DNA of 33,931 bases, from positions 1 through 33,931 of the IMG/VR virus record IMGVR_UViG_3300049846_001113; one strand, given 5' to 3'. Under the pieces are notes generated by a model. The model ran no database searches, was not told where the DNA came from, and saw nothing but the letters and a program-made list of their open reading frames with translations. Numbering within the stretch: position 1 is the stretch's first letter; each line of letters opens with the position of its first letter. Shown here one piece after another: positions 29,845 through 33,931 of this stretch. The position numbers were made by a program, and so were the translations under genes. The stretch comes from a virus.

Positions 29845-30671
29845 TGCCTTTGTTACGGGTAGGTATTACCGTAGGGAATCAGACACCCCCGGCCCCGGTG
29901 GGTGTTCCTGATGGTTTCCAGGTGCGGACCGTCCGCCGCTGGGGAGATACCCGCCCGCCCTCGATGGTGAATTTTTCCTATGATACCGCGCAAAGGATGG
30001 AGATCGGTTCTTTCCAGGTCATTGAGTTGGCTATCTTTGGCAGATACTCAGGAGATACGGCAGACAGATGGGTAGGCAATTGGGGTGCGGTTACGAACTT
30101 CAACCGCCTCACTCATTCTGACATGATGCACATAGCCCGTCAACAGGTGCGGCAGTTTGGCTACAACTGGACTGACGCGGAACTGATTGACCGACAAGCG
30201 CAGGTGTTACCGGACGGCTACAGCCTGAAACAAAAAATGGGCTGGTTGTATCAGGACATGACCACCACAGACGGCCCGCCCGGTCTGGAGATGTGGGGGC
30301 AAGGGGAGTGGTATAACGCGCCGGAAATCCGTTACGGCACGATGATACATGGCGGGCAAAAGGTAGCGGTTAGCAATACGGTTACAGACTTGTGGATAAC
30401 CCTGCCTGGCGTTTCGTCTGGGGTTTATTTTATGGTCAAGTGCAGGAAGTTGTTACCGTTCCGCCGTGCGGATCTGACTCGCCCGATTACAGACGATTGG
30501 CTTTGGAATCGTTGCACGGTGGCGCATTATCCAGATAACGGATATGGGGACGCGCCGAAAGGCCATATATACGCGCCGGTAGCACTCGCGCCGGATGAGT
30601 TCGATTTTACAGGTACGTTCACACCTACGGCCTATTATGTGCCTGAGGTGTGGTTAGAAAACAATCAATAG
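29844..30671 (+). CDS. Hypothetical 275-aa protein after the lysin
   Basis: ATG overlaps the lysin stop (TAATG). It is rich in tryptophan and aromatic residues (MQWG-type segments: GEWYNAPEIRYGTMIHGG, WLWNRCTVAHYPDNGYGDAPKGHIYAP). I do not recognise it. Strand-rich with no TM segment. Position between lysin and terminase could make it a wall-binding or virion protein. Confidence 0.75.
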   Translation: MPLLRVGITVGNQTPPAPVGVPDGFQVRTVRRWGDTRPPSMVNFSYDTAQRMEIGSFQVIELAIFGRYSGDTADRWVGNWGAVTNFNRLTHSDMMHIARQQVRQFGYNWTDAELIDRQAQVLPDGYSLKQKMGWLYQDMTTTDGPPGLEMWGQGEWYNAPEIRYGTMIHGGQKVAVSNTVTDLWITLPGVSSGVYFMVKCRKLLPFRRADLTRPITDDWLWNRCTVAHYPDNGYGDAPKGHIYAPVALAPDEFDFTGTFTPTAYYVPEVWLENNQ

Positions 30672-30683
30672 AACAGGAGAATT

Positions 30684-31031
30684 ATGAGCATGACTAACAC
30701 TTGGCATCCCGCCGAAACCCCGGATTTCTCGTTTCCTCCTCCCGGCCTGCCTCCCATGCAAGCGGCTGATAAAAGCGCGTGGGTGACTATTCTCGAAGAA
30801 TCCGGTTTTACTCTGGAGGCTCCTACGCCTCAGGAGAAAACCGCGTATTTTGCCACGGCTGAATGTGGTGACGGCCACTCCGTCAATCAGAATAGCTCTG
30901 ATTGCTTTATGGCTCAATACATTACGGGCGGCGTGACGTATCGTTACCCGTTCTGTATTTGCGCTGACACAGACCACCACGAATTTATGATCCCGATTGC
31001 CCCGTTTTGGCTGGGTGCGTATTCGGGATAG
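30684..31031 (+). CDS. CGDGH/PFCxC protein, copy 1
   Basis: A 115-aa protein with AGGAG before ATG 30684. The N-terminus is Pro/Trp-rich. APTPQEK..YF.AT precedes C-G-D-G-H (61-65), and Y-P-F-C-I-C follows (88-93). The same layout recurs in the gene at 33164, so the two are paralogues. C61, H65, C91 and C93 could bind a metal. No known family. Both copies flank the terminase/adhesin genes, suggesting a virion or assembly role. Confidence 0.75.
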   Translation: MSMTNTWHPAETPDFSFPPPGLPPMQAADKSAWVTILEESGFTLEAPTPQEKTAYFATAECGDGHSVNQNSSDCFMAQYITGGVTYRYPFCICADTDHHEFMIPIAPFWLGAYSG

Positions 31032-31052
31032 GGCTACGCAACTGATAACACC

Positions 31053-32672
31053 ATGAGTACAGCAGGAAAACGAGTATACGGCAGACCCTTTACAAAAAAC
31101 GACCCCACAACCGGAGAGCGTGACGAACGGATAAACCGGGCGGGAGCGCCTAAACGCGGGGCAAGCCTGGCCGAAGTACTCGCATGGGTAGACCGTCAAA
31201 ACGTAGAGGACATATTGCAACTAATCCCGGCAGGTAGCGACCTGGCACGCGATTACAAGAACATGCCTAAAGGTCTACCAATGAACCTGCTAAAAGTCTT
31301 GCGCCTAAACGCGGCGATCATGTTCGACCCTAACCCGGCCCTGGTGCGTGAGTTACACATGCGGACGGACGGCATAGTAACCAAGACGGACACGGGCGGA
31401 ACGATCAACGGGCTACGGATCGGAGGACGTGACGGGCGTTTTACCCTCCCGGCTGATGTACTTGCCCCGTCTTTTTTAGACGCTCATAGGGACATCGTAA
31501 ACGGCAGGCATACCGAATACATTCTAAGCGGCGGGCGCGGTAGTACGAAATCGTCATTTGTAAGCCTGGAATTGATTAGCCTGCTGATAAACAATCCGAA
31601 CATGCACGCCGTGGCAATGCGGCAAGTCAAGGACACGCTACGGGATTCGGTGTACTCGCAACTGGTATGGGCTATCTCGGAGCTAGGGTTATCGGATGAC
31701 TTCAACTGTACAACCAGCCCGCTAGAGATAGAGTACAAGGCAACCGGGCAAAAGGTCTATTTTCGCGGCGCTGATGACCCCGGCAAAATAAAGAGTATCA
31801 AGCCCGCGTTTGGGTATATCGGTATCCTGTGGTTTGAGGAGCTAGACCAATTCCACGGACCTGAGGCGGTGCGGAAGATAGAGCAATCCGTAATACGCGG
31901 CGGTGATGAGGCCAAAATATTCAAGACCTTCAACCCGCCCCCAACCGCTAACAATTGGGCCAATAAATATATACAGATACCGAAAGAATCGCAGTACCAG
32001 CATAGAAGCGATTACCGTACCGTACCGCCTGAGTGGTTAGGCAAAACGTTTATTGATGAGGCAGAGCATTTACAGCGCGTCAACCCAAAGGCGTACAACC
32101 ATGAGTATCTTGGAGAGGCAAACAGCGACGGCGGCGCGGTGTTCCCGAATCTCAAACTCAGAGCAATTACAGACGATGAGATAAAGGAATTTGACCGTGT
32201 ATTACATGGGCTTGACTGGGGCTTTTACCCAGACCCAGCGCATTACTCACGGGTTCACTACGATGCGGCGCGGCGCGTGCTGTACGTGTACGGCGAAAGC
32301 AGGCATTACAAGCTGTCCAATGAGCAACTATGGAACTCCTTACAGGAATACGGTTTGACTAAGAATGACCTGCTGATAGCAGACAGCGCGGAACCCAAGA
32401 GCGTGCAAGACTTCCGTGCGTATGGGTCAAACTGCCGGGGCGCGGAAAAGGGCAAGGAATCCGTCGCCTATTCCGTGAAATGGTTGCAGGGCTTGACGGA
32501 GATTGTTATAGACCCGGTGCGCTGTCCGTATAGCTCAAACGAGTTTCAAGATTACGAGTACGAACGCACGAAGGACGGCGAGATTATTAGCGCGTTACCG
32601 GACGCCAATAACCACGCGATTGACTCAGTACGATACGCCACTAACTTAATTTGGCGGCGCAAAGGCGAATAA
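31053..32672 (+). CDS. Terminase large subunit with fused N-terminal extension
   Basis: A 539-aa packaging motor. Walker A SGGRGSTKSS at 159-168, Walker B ILWFEELDQ at 258-266, and coupling motif-like KTFNPPP at about 291-297. The nuclease part has GLDWGF (D388), IADSAEPKS (D444) and HAIDSVRYA (D524), typical of the PBSX/Terminase_3 family. The first 150 residues are extra. They begin with a TGERDERINRAGAPKRG stretch and a helical section like small regulatory terminase domains. No separate small terminase gene was found next to it, so the N-terminus may supply that function. Confidence 0.92.
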   Translation: MSTAGKRVYGRPFTKNDPTTGERDERINRAGAPKRGASLAEVLAWVDRQNVEDILQLIPAGSDLARDYKNMPKGLPMNLLKVLRLNAAIMFDPNPALVRELHMRTDGIVTKTDTGGTINGLRIGGRDGRFTLPADVLAPSFLDAHRDIVNGRHTEYILSGGRGSTKSSFVSLELISLLINNPNMHAVAMRQVKDTLRDSVYSQLVWAISELGLSDDFNCTTSPLEIEYKATGQKVYFRGADDPGKIKSIKPAFGYIGILWFEELDQFHGPEAVRKIEQSVIRGGDEAKIFKTFNPPPTANNWANKYIQIPKESQYQHRSDYRTVPPEWLGKTFIDEAEHLQRVNPKAYNHEYLGEANSDGGAVFPNLKLRAITDDEIKEFDRVLHGLDWGFYPDPAHYSRVHYDAARRVLYVYGESRHYKLSNEQLWNSLQEYGLTKNDLLIADSAEPKSVQDFRAYGSNCRGAEKGKESVAYSVKWLQGLTEIVIDPVRCPYSSNEFQDYEYERTKDGEIISALPDANNHAIDSVRYATNLIWRRKGE

Positions 32673-32693
32673 AGAAACAGGAGTAAAAAGACA

Positions 32694-33161
32694 ATGGCAG
32701 ATACCGTATGTAATATTGCAAAAGGCCGTGTGGTTGAATTTCACAACCGGGTCAAGGCTGGCGATCCCGCCGCCGCCCGTCTGTATATCATCCCCATTTC
32801 AGCGGGCGCGGCTACAGACGCCACGTTACAAGATTGTGATGATTTTGCGGCGATGGTGACGGCGGGCATTACCGAACTCACTACAGGCGGGTGGAACCGT
32901 AAGACCCTTGTAGCGGCTGACCTCAACACACTGACCCCGGATGATACAAACAACCGTTTTGATGTGGATATTGTGAACGATCAAACATGGACGGCTGTAA
33001 CCACAGGGACAAGTACAGACGTTGTACTGTGCTACGCTTCGGTGGCATCCCCTACGAACGCACAGCTGTTACCGATTGGCGTCTATGACTTTGCGATCAC
33101 CCCGGATGGTTCCGACGTAACGCTACAGATCAATGCCGCTGGATACTTTAGGGCGTCATAG
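32694..33161 (+). CDS. Small virion-type protein
   Basis: A 155-aa protein with a clear AGGAG Shine-Dalgarno. Start CNIAKGRVVEFHNRVKAGDPAAARLYIIPIS, then strand-rich regions and a closing AITPDGSDVTLQINAAGYFRAS. This is common in small structural proteins of phages (jelly-roll or Ig-like). It follows terminase and precedes the adhesin group; a virion component is likely. Confidence 0.75.
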   Translation: MADTVCNIAKGRVVEFHNRVKAGDPAAARLYIIPISAGAATDATLQDCDDFAAMVTAGITELTTGGWNRKTLVAADLNTLTPDDTNNRFDVDIVNDQTWTAVTTGTSTDVVLCYASVASPTNAQLLPIGVYDFAITPDGSDVTLQINAAGYFRAS

Positions 33162-33163
33162 CA

Positions 33164-33499
33164 ATGGCGTTGACTAACTGGCCTCCTGCCTCAAATCTAT
33201 ACCCGGCATGGCCGCCTCCGCAATGGCCCGGTATGCAATGCGATTCATGGGCTACGCTAAAAGCGATGCTGGAAGAGCAGGGCTTTTCTCACGCCGCCCC
33301 AACTCCACAGGAACGGTCAACCTTTTTCAATGCTACCCGGTGCGGAGATGGGCATACGGTCCTTGGCCGTATGCTTGTCTCTCCCGATGGAGCAAAACGC
33401 TGGCCCTTTTGCGTGTGTACTAACGCGGCGGATCGGGAATTTCTTGTTTTATGGCCGCCGTATACATGCGGCTGGAGTAGTGGCCCTTCCACCTTTTAG
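33164..33499 (+). CDS. CGDGH/PFCxC protein, copy 2
   Basis: A 111-aa paralogue of the protein at 30684. It shares Pro/Trp-rich start, A-P-T-P-Q-E-R..FF.AT, C-G-D-G-H (60-64), W-P-F-C-V-C (80-85) and E-F-L-V. Outside these blocks the two differ widely, so the motif residues appear to be kept by selection. C60, H64, C83 and C85 are candidate metal ligands. It starts 2 bp after the previous stop with no clear Shine-Dalgarno; the adhesin gene follows by 3 bp. Confidence 0.75.
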   Translation: MALTNWPPASNLYPAWPPPQWPGMQCDSWATLKAMLEEQGFSHAAPTPQERSTFFNATRCGDGHTVLGRMLVSPDGAKRWPFCVCTNAADREFLVLWPPYTCGWSSGPSTF

Positions 33500-33502
33500 T
33501 TT

Positions 33503-33931
33503 ATGCCTACCCTGATATATACAAACGGATTCGAGAACGGCATATTTGGCACGAGCGGCGGCGGTATATGGACATCCGTAACCGGGACGCTTGTAACCGA
33601 AACAAGCATCTTTAGAAGCGGTAGCCGTTCCGCTAAATTAACCGTGTCTGCAAGCGCAACCGGACAAGGGCGCATCGGCAAAAGCGTTGCAGGCGCTACG
33701 TTGGTAGCCCGTTTGTATGTGCGTTTTGAAGCCCTGCCGGGTGGCAGTACGATTGTAGACATATTCAGCGTTGCCAATTCCCCGGCTACTTCCTTTGCGT
33801 CTGTCTGCTATAACCCAACTACCGGGAAACTGGGCCACAGGGTTGGAACAGCGGTACGGAATGAAGACAGCGTAACAATAACCACAGGCGTATGGTATCG
33901 GGTTGATTTTCGTAGCACGATCAGCGGCGGC
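33503..33931 (+). CDS. Lectin-like repeat adhesin, N-terminal part (continues at base 1)
   Basis: N-terminal 143 codons of a protein that continues through the contig join to 1696. The full gene is 33503-33804 joined to 1-1696, giving 665 aa. The ATG at 33503 follows the preceding gene by only 3 bp and has no strong Shine-Dalgarno. The start reads MPTLIYTNGFENG, followed by alternating beta-type sequence, as in concanavalin/LamG-like jelly rolls of phage virion proteins. The lectin assignment comes from pattern only. It sits between the terminase and portal genes, so it may decorate the head or neck rather than the tail tip. Confidence 0.8.
   Translation, partial: MPTLIYTNGFENGIFGTSGGGIWTSVTGTLVTETSIFRSGSRSAKLTVSASATGQGRIGKSVAGATLVARLYVRFEALPGGSTIVDIFSVANSPATSFASVCYNPTTGKLGHRVGTAVRNEDSVTITTGVWYRVDFRSTISGG
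33805..33931. repeat. Terminal direct repeat, copy 2
   Basis: Exact second copy of bases 1-127. Base 33805 corresponds to base 1, so features should be counted once on the circular map. Confidence 0.93.

Noticed and set aside
1-33931. tRNA genes or CRISPR arrays
   Set aside because: No cloverleaf with a T-loop GTTCGA-type motif and no regularly spaced repeats were seen by eye; tRNAscan-SE would decide for tRNAs.

Overview
The window is an essentially complete genome of a temperate, tailed (siphovirus-type) phage or its prophage. Bases 33805-33931 repeat bases 1-127 exactly, so the contig closes into a circle of 33,804 unique bp. The first gene runs across the arbitrary cut. The virion genes resemble the A118/SPP1-like group: gp6-like portal, minor capsid protein 2, Gp20 scaffold, DUF6751/minor-capsid head-tail proteins, Gp15 tail chaperone. 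The lysin joins a GH25 muramidase, a phosphodiester-glycosidase (NAGPA-type) domain and an SH3-like C-terminus. This fits a host with accessible peptidoglycan. I lean towards Chloroflexota (Anaerolineae-like), but only from a general impression of the lysin architecture and the recombinase type; the host cannot be fixed from the sequence.

Layout: (1) Late block I, 27416 across the join to 6096: holin-like protein, TM/coiled-coil protein, endolysin, unknown protein, a Cys/His protein, fused-N-terminus large terminase, small virion-like proteins, a 665-aa lectin-like repeat adhesin, an Ig-like protein, portal, minor capsid protein, an HTH-metallophosphoesterase and two small proteins. (2) Late block II, 6357-17390: scaffold, major capsid protein, head-tail connectors, tail tube, tail chaperones (probable -1 frameshift), tape measure, distal tail and hub, an HExxH protein and tail fibres. 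(3) Leftward lysogeny operon, 19387-17427: repressor, 55-aa protein, atypical serine recombinase. (4) Rightward early region, 19520-26330: Cro-like protein, zinc protein, OB-fold-type ssDNA-binding candidate, DnaD-like replisome organiser carrying iteron-like repeats, DnaB helicase, then many small proteins including tiny membrane proteins and a PD-(D/E)XK-like nuclease. (5) A moron-like stretch, 26331-27214: three unrelated small ORFs, each preceded by a related short element with an integron-like GTTRRRY core.

The main discovery candidate is a duplicated RNA module. The start of each late block carries the same arrangement: promoter core AAACGGTAGTATAAT, 39 nt to an invariant GGGA, a bulged 9-bp hairpin with several compensatory changes between the copies, an invariant 17-nt core, a 15-bp hairpin and a U-tract. 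The copies lie at 6152-6271 and 27272-27390. They look like a pair of homologous structured leaders ending in intrinsic terminators. That would suit coordinated attenuation or antitermination of the two late operons, or paired small RNAs. Other notable points are the divergent immunity switch with operators over both -10 boxes, a probable frameshift in the tail chaperone gene, a candidate attP dyad at the recombinase 3' end, a four-hairpin intergenic region before the replication genes and an 11-copy, 20-residue repeat adhesin.
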